Notes: generated by a model from the sequence alone, not told the origin. Positions 40,146 to 52,143 are shown, counted from the first letter of the stretch. The stretch: DNA of 64,000 nt from Spiroplasma endosymbiont of Nebria brevicollis (GCF_964030895.1 NZ_OZ034986.1:1116001-1180000); one strand, 5' to 3'. Numbers and translations: made by a program.

Positions 40146-40397
40146 TTATAATTCAATGGGTAAGAATTCAAATATTTCAGGATGGTCAGCACAGAACTTT
40201 AATTCAGCATCATTTTTATGTTCTTCAATTTCAGATTGTAATTTTGCTAATGTTTGTTGAATTTCAACTAATCTTTCTGGTGTTGGTGGTTGTTTATCTC
40301 ACCCATCAATAATAATTTTACCTTCTTTAATTAAAGAATTATATTGACATCTTAGACAATCAGATTTTTCTGTTTCATGTTGATGTTTTCCAAACAT
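40146..40397 (-). CDS. Small Cys-containing helical protein
   Basis: 83 residues (MFGKHQHETEKSDCLRCQYN) with a CxxC near the start, a long amphipathic helix (RLVEIQQTLAKLQSEIEEHK) and a third Cys (KFCADHPE). It might bind a metal, but no family was recognised. The Shine-Dalgarno is weak. The frame is intact with one TGA Trp codon. Confidence 0.5.
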
Positions 40398-40456
40398 AAG
40401 GTCACATTCTTTCTAAAAATAATTATATATTTATTATAACAAAATTTACCTAACGT

Positions 40457-41728
40457 TTATTCTCATTCATTTTTAATTTTTTTGTTAGTAAATATTTCTA
40501 CTTCAAAGACAGCATATTCTTTTTTTACTTTCACTACTTTAAATGAAAAGTTACGAAATTTAAAGACAGGACTACTCTTTCGAACTTTCTTTTCTTTAGT
40601 TTTCATCATATATCATTCTTGGACAGTTTGATTATTGCTATTAGGTGGTTTTTTCTTTAAATAACGTTTGAACAATACTTCTAATTTTGATGAACCGTCA
40701 ACACGAAACTTATGGGTTCCAACTTCTTGAATTAAACCAATTTCATCAGTTTCATCATAAATTTCACCAACTAATTCTTCAAGAATATCTTCTAAGGTAA
40801 TAATTCCGCTAAAATCTTTCTTTTCTTTATTATTACACACAATAGCTAAGTGCATTCTTTCACTTTGCAGTAATTCCAATGCTTCATTTAACTTTGCACG
40901 TTTTGAAATAAAAATGGGTGGTAACATTAATTTTAATAAATCAGGATTTTCATTTTCTAACATGTTAATAATAAATTCTTTAATATTCAAAATTCCAATT
41001 ACATTATCATTATTACGATCTATAACTGGAATGCGACTGTACTTTTCTTCTAGATACAGTTGTTTAATTGTTTTAGGAAGAGTATCATCATAAATATATT
41101 TGATTTTACTTTTGGGATGCATAGCTTGAAACACAGATTTTTCATCAAATTTAATTGCTGATTCAATTAAATCGCGTTCTGCTTTTTCAATTACTCCTTC
41201 TCGTTCAATAATTGAAATTAATTCAATTAATTCTTGTTCTGAACTAGTTGGTTTTTTACTTTTAATTTGAAATAATTTAAAGATAAAAGTAAAAGGATAA
41301 AAAATAATATTCAGTGTATATAAAATATAAGCATAATTTAACGCCACTGCCTCAGGATGTAATTTAGCAACACTTTTGGGAATAATTTCACCAATAATTA
41401 AAACGACAGTAGCAGAAACTAAAGTTGAAATTAATGGCCCATAAGTTGGTAAATTTAAACTATCAATAAATAAAATTGTACTTAAAGTACCAATGGCAAC
41501 ATTAATTAATGTATTACCAATTAAAATAGTTGTTAAAGTTGTATTATAATTTTTTACTAATTTAAAAACAGTATTAGCACGATGATTTTTTTTGCTACGT
41601 AATTTACCAATTGATTTAATTCTAATAACGTTTAATGAGGTTAAAGAAGTTTCTGCTGATGAATAGAAACTACTTAAAAATAATAGAATTACTAATATGA
41701 TTGTATAAATGTACCAATTACTTTCCAT
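40457..41728 (-). CDS. CNNM/CorC-type transporter with CBS pair
   Basis: 423 residues. An N-terminal DUF21 (CNNM) membrane domain with the signature SSAETSLTSLNVIRIKS and three more helices, then two CBS motifs (SRIPVIDRNNDNVIGILNIK; HLAIVCNNKEKKDFSGIITL, ending EDILEELVGEIYDE), then a CorC_HlyC domain at the C-terminus. The frame continues past TGA (QEWYMMKTKEKK) to 40457. Family members export Mg or other divalent ions; older names call them hemolysin-like. Confidence 0.9.
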
Positions 41729-41867
41729 ATAGAAAATTTTTTGCTCCTTTGTATTTTTTTATTGTTATTAAGATTATAACATAGTATACTTAATACGTTA
41801 TATTTTATTATATATTATTTGTTTATGCTTAAATGCTAAAACATAATATTGAAGGTGTGAAAATTAA

Positions 41868-42515
41868 ATGCGTAAAATACTAGGATTAATGGCTGCTATA
41901 GTACTAGGCAGCACAACAACTTTACAAGTTGTCGCTTGTAGTGATGATTCAAAATTTCAAGATTTTAAAAGTTATGTTAATAACAATGAAACTTTTTTTG
42001 GTGTACTTGGTATTAAAAGTAATACCGATGAAAAAGCACTTACTGATGGATTAACTACTATGCAGGCAATACCTCTAACAGGTGGTAAAAGTCAGTGAGA
42101 AGCATATCTAGAGTCAGACCGTGTAAAACCCGCTTTAGATAAAGATAATACTAAAATTAATATTCTAACGTTTGAAAGAGGACCGTTTGCTGATGAAAGT
42201 AAGACATCAGCTGATGATTTTTGAAATGATTCTTCTATTAGTTGACAAAAAAATATCTACCATTGATTAATTGATCACAAAACAGATGCCAACTACACAG
42301 AACCTGTTACAGACTCTGCTACAACTGTTGTTCCTACTTACCCTGGCACTGATAAGAAACGTAAATTTACATCATTACCAATTATCTTTATTGTAAGTAA
42401 AGGACATTTATTAACTGTTGGTGTTGGTTGAGATTCAAAAAATATTAGTAATCAAAAACAATTTTTTGATAAATTTACAGCTTTAATAAGTGGGAATTTA
42501 TTAGACAAATTATAA
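41868..42515 (+). CDS. Lipoprotein of unknown function
   Basis: 215 residues, MRKILGLMAAIVLGSTTTLQ with lipobox VVAC. The mature part is hydrophilic with six or so TGA-coded Trp. PIIFIVSKGHLLTVGVGWDS is a beta-rich C-terminal section. AAGGTGTG precedes the start. A terminator follows at 42549. Surface location is expected; family not recognised. Confidence 0.75.
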
Positions 42516-42548
42516 AACATAAATAACTACAAGTTTAGCATTAGTATT

Positions 42549-42575
42549 AAAAAAGATGGGTAACCCATCTTTTTC
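42549..42575. terminator. Terminator between convergent lipoprotein and rdgB
   Basis: AAAAAGATGGGTAACCCATCTTTTT, perfect inverted repeat with A and T runs on both sides, usable in both directions. Confidence 0.85.
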
Positions 42576-42585
42576 TATTTATAAT

Positions 42586-43179
42586 TTATTTTAATGTTTC
42601 TAAAAACTTTAACAATTGACTAAGCGCTGAATAACGATGAGAAATCTTATTTTTATCTTCTAACGTCATTTCTCCTAATGTGGTATGTTGTGATGGAATA
42701 TAAAAGATTTGATCATACCCAAAACCATAATTACCTTTAATTTCTGTTGTAATTTCACCTTCCAATTTACCAATAAAAGTTTTGCTAATACTATGATTTA
42801 AATCAACATAAGCAATTGCTGAAATAAACATGGCACTACGGTCACTATGGCCTTTCATTTGTTCTAAAATATCAACCATAGCTTCATGATAAGACATACT
42901 GCCTTTTCAACGTGCTGAATGAATACCAGGAAAATTATTTAATGATAAAATTTCCAATCCTGAATCATCGCCAATTACAGGAGTATTAACTAACCGTGCT
43001 AAAGTTTTTGCTTTTAAAACAGCATTCTCGGAAAATGAACTCCCTGTTTCATTAATTTCAATTGGTGACCTAAGATCTAAAATTGATTTAATTTCATACC
43101 CATATGGTGCTAACATAGCTTTTAATTCCATAATTTTGCCTGGATTGTTTGAAGCAAATCATAATGTTTTAGTAATCAT
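42586..43179 (-). CDS. rdgB: Non-canonical purine NTP pyrophosphatase
   Basis: 197 residues. LWFASNNPGKIMELKAML is the HAM1/RdgB start, TGSSFSENAVLKAKTLA and VIGDDSGLEI hold the metal-binding acidic residues, GNYGFGYDQIFYIPSQ and KNKISHRYSALSQLL the C-terminal substrate motifs. It removes ITP and XTP from the nucleotide pool. The ATG at 43179 overlaps the stop of the cobO-like gene by one base. Confidence 0.93.
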
Positions 43180-43708
43180 TAATAATCAATTCCTTCCCGT
43201 GCAATTTGACCTTGTTCAAAGTAATGTTTAATTGGTTTAACTTCACTAATTAAATCAGCAACTTGTTCTAAAGCAAATGAAGCATATCGTCCTGATATGG
43301 CAATTTCAATATTTGGTTTTTTATTTTTTAAAATTTTAATTAAATCTTGCTCTTTAATTAAATTATTTTGAATGCATCCTAAGATTTCGTCAACAACAAT
43401 TAAATCAATAATATCACTTTGACTTAAAATTGCTAAGCGTTGTAGTCCTTCATTAGTTTCTTGTTTTAAAATAGTTTTTTCTTTCTCATCCATTTCTCAA
43501 AAAAATTTTTGTGATGATTCATAAAAACTTTCAATTTTAACTTTAGTATTACTTTTAAAAAAGGCAATTTTGCCCGACGGACGATTCTTTAAAAATCGCA
43601 AGTAACTATAACATTGAGTTTATTACCAAGCGCACGCACAACCATTCCATTAAGGATTGTTGTCTTGCCTTTACCTTTGTAAATATGAACATAACCTTTT
43701 TCTAACAT
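43179..43708 (-). pseudogene. CobO/BtuR-like P-loop protein, two frameshifts
   Basis: MLEKGYVHIYKGKGKTTILN carries the P-loop of corrinoid adenosyltransferases. The rest follows the family: IDLIVVDEILGCIQNNLI, and EIAISGRYASFALEQVADLI. The frame is lost near 43607 and again at a five-A run near 43556 (four expected, giving FFKSNTKVKIESFY). Mollicutes have no known cobalamin pathway, so the true substrate of this CobO-like ATPase is unclear. It overlaps rdgB. Confidence 0.7.
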
Positions 43709-43792
43709 TATCTCACTACTTTCAATAATTTAATTAAATAAATTGTATAATTTTATTGAGATAGATACAAATAAATTGAAAAGGTGAATCAC

Positions 43793-44614
43793 ATGAAATT
43801 TAAAACTATAAAGTCACCCCTCCAATGTGAACAATTAATGAATAAAGGACTAACTAATGATTTATTCTTAGTTAATCAACAATATTTTTTAAAACAAAGT
43901 AAAAATATTAAGCAACCATTTTTAAATACAGAAAATCAAATTAAAGTTGTCCGATTAATCCAATGACAAAAATTTACATTACCAATTATTGAAATTAATA
44001 TTCAAAATAATAGATTACTAACATTAATGCCCTACTATCATGATTTAATAACTTTAGTAGAACAGCCAATTTATGACGAAATATTAACTACTTTATCTAA
44101 TTTAGTAAAACAATTACATAAAATTAACTATGATAACAATTTAAATATTATTACGTGAAATGGTTTAGAACAATTAAAATCTTATTGTGATTTAGTTACT
44201 TGTACAGTTGATTTAACTAAAATTAAAACAAGTATTACTACTTGAATTACAACTTACCAACCAGAAAAGTTAGTATTATGCCATAATGATTTAAGTATTA
44301 ATAATTTTGTAAAAAATAATAATCAATGGTATATTATTGATTGAGATTTTGCTTGTTGGAATGATCCATTATTTGATATTGCTTCTTTTGCTTCTGAAAC
44401 ATTAACTAATGATACTGATGTTAATATTTGATTTGCGTGCTTCAATTTAACTGATGAGCAAATAACAATCGTTAAAAAATGAATGGCTTATCAAGATTTA
44501 ATTTGATATTACTGGGCTTGTTATTTGTATAAACAAACTAATATATCAATTTATCAAGATATTAGTAATAATAAACTAGAAAATTTAATGATATATAGTA
44601 ATAATTTAAGTTAA
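43793..44614 (+). CDS. Choline/ethanolamine-kinase-like phosphotransferase
   Basis: 273 residues. LVLCHNDLSINNFVKNNNQW is the Brenner motif (HND-N) with the catalytic Asp, and YIIDWDFACWNDPLFDIASF the metal-binding DxD region, as in LicA-type choline kinases and the APH fold. TLPIIEINIQNNRLLTLMPY is part of the N-lobe. The ATG at 43793 has AAGGTGA. It could feed phosphocholine or a related head group to surface lipids. Confidence 0.75.
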
Positions 44615-44696
44615 TTAATGGTTACTTTTGGTGGTAAAGACTAAAATATTTATTCAGCTTAACTAACCAGATACCTATTTTAGTTACGAAATAAGT

Positions 44697-46001
44697 CTAT
44701 TTTTTATCTTTTCAAGATTTTTCTTTAAAGACATTTTCTTTACCATTATAAGTAACAGTTGTTTTTCATTTAGGATAATTATTTGCTTTACTAATAGCGT
44801 TGGTATTGTTTAAAGGTACTAAATTGCTAATATTGTTAGCACCACCAGATGATAGTGGTTTTTGATGAATAATAGTTCAGTTAAAACTTTTAATATCATC
44901 GTTTAAACGAGCATGATTAAGAAAACTATTCTTATATATTAAGGCACCACCATAATCTTTGCGGTAGAGTGAAGGATTAAAGTTAGGAATAATTTCACCT
45001 TTATTTCATACGTCTTCAATTTGTTGAGTAGACCATACCATTTCGCCTGTCGTTAGCTCTGACTGGGGATAGTGCCGATTAGAAGGAGTATTTGAGACTA
45101 GTGGAGTTGGAACTGGTGTTTGAGTGGGAGATTGCTGATTAAATACAGGAGTATTTGGGACTAGTGGAATAACTGGAACTGGTGTTTGAGTGGGAGATTG
45201 TGGTAAAGAAGAGTTATTAGTAATAACAATATTAATACCTTGTTGACCAACAGGAGTATTTGGTGAAGTTTGACCATTAGTGATTTGATTGGTATCTATA
45301 GTTGGTTCAACAAATGATATTGATTCTGAACTTGGTTCTGAAAAAAGTGACATACCTTGACTAACTAATGAATTTTTTTCCTTAGTTTTGCTAACAACGG
45401 GAATTTCTAATTCAAACATCTTTTTTTTATTTTTAAAACTCGTAAAAATTAGTAATGTGCAAAACAACACTAAAACGACACAATAAAGCATTTCCAAACC
45501 TATAGGAATAGCAAAAAACAAAATATCAACGATACTATTTTTACTAATAACATAGTTGTGAAAATTACAATAGACAAAAATGCCAAATGAAGTAGTAACA
45601 GTAATTAATAATACCGAAATTACTAGCATCAAAATTCCTAAAATTAATGTAATTATACTTTTCTTTTTTAAAAATATGAAAGGAAAAGTAGTAACTCCTA
45701 ATGTGACAATTGCAAAACTTAAAGTAGCAATAGTTAAAGTTTGAAAGGTAAGATTAAAGGTAATACCATTCTTAGTAATTACTGCATTAACAACAGCAAT
45801 TATCTCATTAATATCGTTTCGAAAAAGCGTTAGTCATAATATTCAACTAATAATAAAGGTAATACTAATTAATGCTGAACTAATAATGATACCACCGCGA
45901 ATAAAACCTTTAATATTATTTCTAACCACTGTTGTAACAACTTCAGTAGTTGGTTTTATGTCATTAGTATTATTTTGTTGCCTAATAGTTTGTTTTTCCA
46001 T
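44697..46001 (-). CDS. Membrane protein with proline-rich linker and HNH-like domain
   Basis: 434 residues with TGA as Trp. Four membrane helices lie in the first ~190 residues (GGIIISSALISITFIISWI; LTFQTLTIATLSFAIVTLGV; IITLILGILMLVISVLLITV; DILFFAIPIGLEMLYCVVLV). A Ser/Pro/Thr linker with the repeated unit QQSPTQTPVPTPLVSNTP follows. The C-terminal domain reads YGGALIYKNSFLN, WTIIHQKPLSSGGANNISNL, VPLNNTNAISKAN. The last part matches the HNH pattern H-x-x-PLS-x-GG-x-N...NL-x-PLN-x-x-N-x-x-K. One or more catalytic positions are uncertain. GGGG precedes the ATG. Confidence 0.65.
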
Positions 46002-46397
46002 ATTAAAACCCCATAACATCTACAACTTTATATAATAAATTTTATCATAAAAAATGCTATAAGATGGTTATGACTTAAAAAAGGAAATTGTCTTTGATTT
46101 TGTAGAGAAGTAGTGATGGGCTAATTTTTTCTATAAGACAACATGTATAGAATGAATTTTAAGCGAATTTTAATGATTAAATAAACTTATTAGTTTTAAT
46201 TATTAATATAATTAACACTTTATAATGTACTATGACTTTAGTTATAAACTAAAAAGATTATTGAAAATTTAATAGAGAAACGCATATAATAACACTAAAA
46301 TTGTTTTAAAAAAATAAGCAAGTATCAAAAGAATATTATAAGTTTATATTTTACCACTTTTAGTTAAGCATTTAACTAATAGAATATTAAACAGTTA
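46002..46397. other. Intergenic region, nothing recognised
   Basis: Very A/T-rich. It holds the upstream region of the HNH-like gene and the end of the small lipoprotein gene. No hairpin with a T run and no convincing ORF was found. Confidence 0.4.
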
Positions 46398-46784
46398 CTA
46401 ACTGTAGTTAACTCTAATATTGTTTGCAGTACCAACAAAGTGATTACCGTTAGCAATAATTTTAATATCTAATGAAGAATTATGAAAAATATCTCAAGTT
46501 TGTAAATCAACTATATATTTACCAGCTTTGTAAATAGCAAAATCAGTAGTTTGAATTGTTTTTAATTCATTTAAATTTCTTAACTGCTTTTGTAATTCAA
46601 TTTTAAATACAGCTACATTTTTTGTTACAAGTTGACCTAAATTTACAATACTTGGAATTTTATTTGAAATATCAATTTTTGTTGCTAGTGAGATTGGTTT
46701 TTCTCTTTTATCACATGCCGCAACACCAGCACTGGTTGTTATGCTTAAAAAAGTTGCTCCTAAAATACTTAGTATTTTTCTCAT
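46398..46784 (-). CDS. Small lipoprotein
   Basis: 128 residues, MRKILSILGATFLSITTSAG with lipobox VAAC, then a hydrophilic domain ending SSLDIKIIANGNHFVGTANN, a beta-strand pattern seen in spiroplasma surface lipoproteins. One TGA Trp codon extends it past an apparent stop. A GGGGGTAT box lies before the ATG. Surface location expected. Confidence 0.7.
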
Positions 46785-46935
46785 ATTTTAATACCCCCTT
46801 ATATGCATTATTTTACATAATTTCTGCAATAGTTATTCACATAAGTGTTATAAGGCATGTTTTTACAAAAATGACAGAATGTTTAATTTGAAATTTTTCA
46901 ACATCGAAGATAACCCTTCTAATAACGTTTTTTAA

Positions 46936-48774
46936 TTAAAAGTTAGCAATCTTCACTTTATCTTTAGATTTTCCTTGTTCACTAGCAGCAATAATCATTG
47001 GTGGTGGTGCTTCGGGATATGGTTTATTCATATTACCAGCTAAGTTCCGTGCTCATTTTCCATAATGATAAATAAATCATACTAATATCATTTTCACCAC
47101 ATCAGCAGTACGCATAATTCCATAAATAAAAATAATATCTAAAGGACTATATTTTACTTGTAAAACTAAAACTAAAACTGTAAAAATTCAAGTAAAGCAA
47201 CTGTCTACTAATAATACTGTAATTCCTAATCCTCCCGCTCTGAATGCATAAATACAAGTATATAGAATAGTATATGCGCTAAACACCATAGCATCAATCC
47301 GCATCATTCAACTAGAAATTCGTAAAGCTTCACTCGTAGCGCTAAATAATAATTGTGGTAAAAAGAATGAAGAAAGCACCAGTAAACCAGCAAATCCTAA
47401 TGACACCATAAATCCTAATCGAATTAAATGTTTTGCGTTATATTTAGCACCAACTATATCATTAGTTCCCAACCGATTAGCAATCAGCACCGAGGAGGCA
47501 ATACCAAATCCAATATAAAGCGTATAAAACATCGTATTAATTGTTGAGGCAATGGCTGAACCACTTAATGCGTCAAAACTTCATTGTGAAATTAAACGAA
47601 TAATCATCGTTGAAGCAACAGCAAATGATAAATCATTCAACATTAATGGTCATGCTTTAATTAAAATCTTTTTAAATAAATCACGTCTAATTTTAAACAT
47701 TTTTAAAATCTTAGGTTGAAATTCATACTTCTTCCACATAACAAAACCACTAATTAATGCCAACTGAACAATCCGTGCCGTTAATGTTGCTACTGCTGAA
47801 CCTCTAGCTCCAATTCCATCAAAAGCACCTAAACCATTAATTAAAATTAAGTTTAATAAAAAGTTAATAATTACTGATACGAATGTTAACAATAACGGAA
47901 TGTAACCACGTTTGGTTTCACGAAACACTGAAACAAAAGCGAAGTTAATCCCTAACAATGGATAAGAAAAAACAATTCATTGATTATAACTAACTCCTTG
48001 AATAGTAGCTAATTGTGCAGAACGATATTCATAGTAACGTAAAATAATTTGCGTAAATTGCACATCATCTTTGGCAATACCCTTAGCATTTATAAAGTTA
48101 GTAATATCATTTGCAGCATATGGATTATTATAGTCAAGAATACTTTTTAAACGTTCAATGTCATTGTTATTCAAACCTTTAGCATTACACAATTCATTAA
48201 ACTTCTCCAAAGCAGTTAAGGGACTTGTTGTATAAGAAATTAAATAAGTTCCAATCGTATAAGATAAAATAATAACTAATGTCCCAACTAAGAAACCAAA
48301 AATAATTTTCATTCGTACTGTTTGTCGTAAGGGCCCATATCGACCAGCACCATAAAACTGAGCGCCAAAGATACCCACTGCATTAATAAAACCACCCATG
48401 ATGGCAAAGATAATAACAAAAATTTGATTAGAACCTGTGACCCCTGATACGGCAATTTGAGCTGCTGAATAATGTAATTGAAAAAAATGTTCTAACCCAT
48501 TATTAACTCATCAATCTCTATTCTGCCATAACCCTAATTCAGTAAAAATATTTTTAATATGATCATTCATGGGATTTAAATCAGAAATAAACCTATCACT
48601 TAAATTACCAACCATAATATTATCTAATAAGTTCATAGATGCTGATAATATTTGTTGTAAAACAGCAGGGATAATAACCATTAATGCTAATAAGTATCAT
48701 TTTTTAGTAGCAAAAAAACTGCTAAATTTATGAGATTGTGATTTATTGCTAATTTTAAATCCAATATGTTTCAT
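46936..48774 (-). CDS. MATE-family efflux protein
   Basis: 612 residues and about twelve membrane helices. MATE features: VLQQILSASMNLLDNIMVGN at the N-terminus, GGFINAVGIFGAQFYGAGRY, and the second half GSAIASTINTMFYTLYIGFG with ASSVLIANRLGTND. A large loop (ALEKFNELCNAKGLNNND ...) of roughly 80 residues is inserted between the fourth and fifth helices and is not typical. Na+ or H+ driven export of organic cations is the usual role. GAGGGTG precedes the ATG. Confidence 0.88.
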
Positions 48775-48908
48775 TTTTTCACCCTCATAAATAAGCTTTA
48801 TTATTAATAATACATGATTTCATTAAGAAAAATTAGAATATAGATAAAGTAAAAAAACCAACAGTTTCTGATGTTGGTTTTAAATATTAAATAATAATTA
48901 TTGGTAGT

Positions 48909-50320
48909 TTATGCAAAGTCTTTGCGGTTAAAAACAAATCATGATAAACCAAACAAGATTAATCCAATAATAAGGTAAACAGTCAAGTCAGCAGTAAAAC
49001 TAATAATTTTACTATCAGCTTTCTTACTTGTATCTACTTGATATTCACCACTTGCGTTTTTCTTTCAACTAAATAAGTAAGGATCATAATTGCTAATATA
49101 TTTTTCAGATGCAATAAAGCGCCCACCATCTGATGTTGAGATACCATCTCAAATATATCCCAAATGATAAAAAATGTTTAAGTAACGTAGCGCTTTAGTT
49201 TTTAACAATTGGCTATTAGAAATTTCATATTCTTTTTGCGTAATTGTTTTATTAAGACCATCAATCATATGTTTAACTGAGTAATCAACTTATATTTTTA
49301 CCAACATTAGAAGAACCATCAAAAGGTTTTTTTGGTCCTACACGTTGACCGGTTAATAATTCACTAAAACTTTGTTGATTTCATTGACGGAAAACATTAG
49401 CAACAGCAAGAATATGTTTAGTTAAATCAATATCAATACCCCCCCGTTGGTGGTTCTTCACCTTTAACTATTTTAGTAACAAACTCTTGTTCTAACTTAT
49501 AATTGTATTCAGCAGGATAAACTACACCATGGATATATTGAGTATAAATAGCATTAAGATCTGCTTGAATTGCATTAATAGTAGTAGGATCAGCAATATA
49601 ACTATCTAATCATGTTAAATCTGAAGAACTAAGTTTACTTTTAGCAGTGTGCTATAGACAGTAGCAGCTTGTGAAGCTTGCATATATTCACGGGTTGGAG
49701 CAGATATTTGGTTCATAAGTAAAGATGATGATAATATTTGCAATAATGCTGCAAAACCAATCATAGTAGCAATAATAGCTTTGGCATTCATTACTAATGA
49801 TAGTAAAATAGCAATTGATGAAATAATTAAATCAAAAATAATTCCCACACCAAATAAAATTCACATGTAAGGAAACATTTTACCATAAATAGCACCTCTG
49901 AACCAATACCAGGAATGGCAATAAAAATACTAGAAACAAAAATCGATAAGAACATAAATAAAAGTATCATAGTTTGTAAAGCAAATAATTTTTCTGTTCA
50001 AATTCTAGTTCTACTAACTGGTTTTGATACTAAAATTAATAATGTTCCATCATCAATTTCATCACGAAATACTTGTGTTGCCTCTTAACAGCAATAAATA
50101 TAAAAAGCATTAAACCTAAAAACATTTGAAATACAAACATCTTTCAAAGAGGTAAATAAATACTTAACACTCCTTCAATTGAAGGAGACTCGATAAGGTT
50201 ACTAAATGATCTCAATGGTAATGAATTAAAAAGTGCTAAAAAAGCAATAGTCATCACAAGAATAATTCAAGTTGATGGCGTTAACAACATTTTCTTAAAC
50301 GTATAACGAAATATCGGGAT
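48909..50320 (-). pseudogene. ABC transporter permease, multiply frameshifted
   Basis: Segments IPIFRYTFKKMLLTPSTWII, EIDDGTLLILVSKPVSRTRI, GVGIIFDLIISSIAILLSLV and FTADLTVYLIIGLILFGLSW form an ABC-2 type permease, but at least four frame changes separate them. FRDEIDDGTLLILVSKPVSR is typical of the ABC-2 permease partners of GldA/NatA-type ATPases. No ATG is present at the expected start after GGAGGT. It is non-functional as written. Partner of the ATPase gene upstream. Confidence 0.75.
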
Positions 50321-50322
50321 CT

Positions 50323-51350
50323 CTATTTACCTCCTTTCTGACTATTTTGTTTAGCTTCAATAACAATGCGTTCATACATTGTTTGTAAATCAACGGTATA
50401 TGATTTTAAATAAGTAATAGTAATATGAGCATTAATAGCAAGTTCTAAGACTTTAGCAACTTCAGCTTCGGTTTCAATATTTACTAGCAAGCGCTGTTCA
50501 TGAACTTCAGTGTGAAATTTATTATCTAACAATATTTTCATTAACTTATCAATTACTACTAGTAGTGCTTATTTCGTACATGCTGTCACTCTTGTTAACA
50601 GTCCCACTATAAACAACCTTACTATAGTTTAAAACAGTAACTTCATCAGTTAGATGTTGCAACTCAAATAAAATATGAGAAGAAAAAAAATAGTTTTTCC
50701 TTGGTCACGTAATTTTTTTAAATCATTAAATAACTCTGTTCTAGCTGTTGGATCTAAGTTAGCAGCAGGTTCATCTAAAATTAGAACATCAGGATTATTA
50801 AGTAATGATTGTGCTAATAATACTTTTTTCTTCATTCCTGAAGAATAAGCATTAGGATTACGCTTTTTAAATTTCCATAAATCTAATCCCTTCAAAATTT
50901 CTTCTGTTTTTGTTTTGACCATTTTATAAGTTAAACCACTAATTTGACCCATCGATACTAAATAGTCATAAGTAGTAATTCGTTTGGGAAACCTGGCAGC
51001 TTCAGGAATATATCCTATTTGTTTTTTAGCTTCAACTGTTCATGAACGTTTACCATGGACAATCAAGTCACCTTTTGTTTCCACCATGGCACTAACTAAA
51101 CACTTAATAGTAGTAGTCTTTTACCTGAACCATTGGGACCAATAAAACCGTGAATAGTTCCTTTTTTAACTTTAATAATAGCATTGTCAACAGCTTTAAA
51201 CTTTTTAAAGATTTTACTAAAATCACGAATTAAAATAGCATATTTAACATCTTCAGGGTTAACTAATATACTGCGGTTATAACGACTAAAAAAGTTTTTA
51301 ATACGTGAATTTTTAGTATCAGTAGCAACTACTTGATTTTTTTCTTCCAT
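50323..51350 (-). pseudogene. ABC transporter ATP-binding protein, frameshifted
   Basis: The ATG at 51350 follows GAGGAGG. The motifs are all present across frames: FIGPNGSGK (Walker A, where two extra bases break the frame), YSSGMKKKVLLAQSLLNNPD (signature), VLILDEPAANLDP (Walker B), then TIFFSSHILFEL after a lost T in an eight-T run, and finally a domain ending MYERIVIEAKQNSQKGGK. Three frameshifts in total. It would have powered the permease downstream. Confidence 0.8.
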
Positions 51351-51377
51351 CTTATTCCTCCTCAATGTTACTTAAAC

Positions 51378-51461
51378 TTAAATGTAGTCTGCAATAGTCA
51401 AATCAATATCAATATGTTTTAACTCAGATAGAACAAAAATATTTGTAATAAGTTTTTTCAC
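51378..51461 (-). CDS. Short ORF upstream of the ABC genes, repeated at 39.3 kb
   Basis: A GTG-started frame of 27 residues ending SELKHIDIDLTIADYI. The part from ELKHIDID onward is repeated at 39340-39375 with three silent changes out of five differing codons, and the stop and following GTAACATTGAGGAG are also conserved. That pattern suggests translation of this frame. No Shine-Dalgarno precedes the GTG. It may be a leader peptide or the end of a larger lost gene. Confidence 0.35.
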   Translation of the reverse strand: MKKLITNIFVLSELKHIDIDLTIADYI

Positions 51462-51693
51462 AATAGTTATATTATAACTTAAAATAACGGAATTCTACGT
51501 TTTATGAATATTATATAAAAAATAACAATATTTATAAAATTTCATACTTTTTTAACTCTTATAGTACTAAAAAATACGTTAAATCAGTAAAGTGTAAAAT
51601 TCCATAAAATAGTTATTTTCAACTATAAAATTAAATTTGATTATAAAAAAAATAAACTGGTATGTTTATTTAATAAAGTTGTTTTTAAATTAA

Positions 51694-51770
51694 TGGTGGG
51701 GCTAAATGGACTTGAACCATCGACCTCACGCTTATCAAGCGTGCGCTCTGACCAACTGAGCTATAGCCCC
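51694..51770 (-). tRNA. trnI: tRNA-Ile (GAT)
   Basis: 77 bases: acceptor GGGGCTA/TAGCCCC, D-loop AGCTCAGTTGGTCAGAGC, anticodon stem-loop CACGCTTGATAAGCGTG with anticodon GAT, TpsiC arm GTTCAAGTC, and an encoded CCA end. All stems pair. Confidence 0.97.
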
Positions 51771-51826
51771 GAAAAGAGACAACAGAGATATTATATATTT
51801 GTTCAACAACTATTGCAATAACTATT

Positions 51827-51860
51827 ATTAATATTTTTTAAAATTTTAAAAAATATTAAT
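51827..51860. repeat. 34-base perfect A/T palindrome
   Basis: ATTAATATTTTTTAAAA and its complement with no loop. It could extrude as a cruciform; the strand-neutral form and lack of G/C argue against a terminator. Confidence 0.6.
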
Positions 51861-51881
51861 AATTATAAATTAAACATATTC

Positions 51882-51927
51882 CGAAACTTTAAAATTTATT
51901 TTTTGAATACTAACTATTAAAGTTTCG
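51882..51927. repeat. Inverted repeat with 11-bp arms
   Basis: CGAAACTTTAA ... TTAAAGTTTCG around a loop of about 24 bases. No T run follows. Function not evident. Confidence 0.5.
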
Positions 51928-52143
51928 CATTTGGAATTACTATAAAAAGGATTTACATGACTCTTTTTTCTTATTTTTTTAAATTTATACAAGATTTAGA
52001 ACTTAACCTTGATAAATCAAACCTTTGTAATACAAAAACTAATTATTGAGTTTAATTATCTTTCAATGAGATTACTATTTTCTAAGTTATCTCTCCTTTT
52101 CAAGGTTTTATTATTGAGCTTAACAATAGTTTTTTTAATATTA

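Larger units (their letters stand above)
51771..52143. other. Intergenic region with two inverted repeats
   Basis: Between tRNA-Ile and the NSS transporter I see no gene. A perfect 34-base A/T palindrome lies at 51827-51860, and an 11-bp-arm inverted repeat (CGAAACTTTAA) at 51882-51927. Confidence 0.5.
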
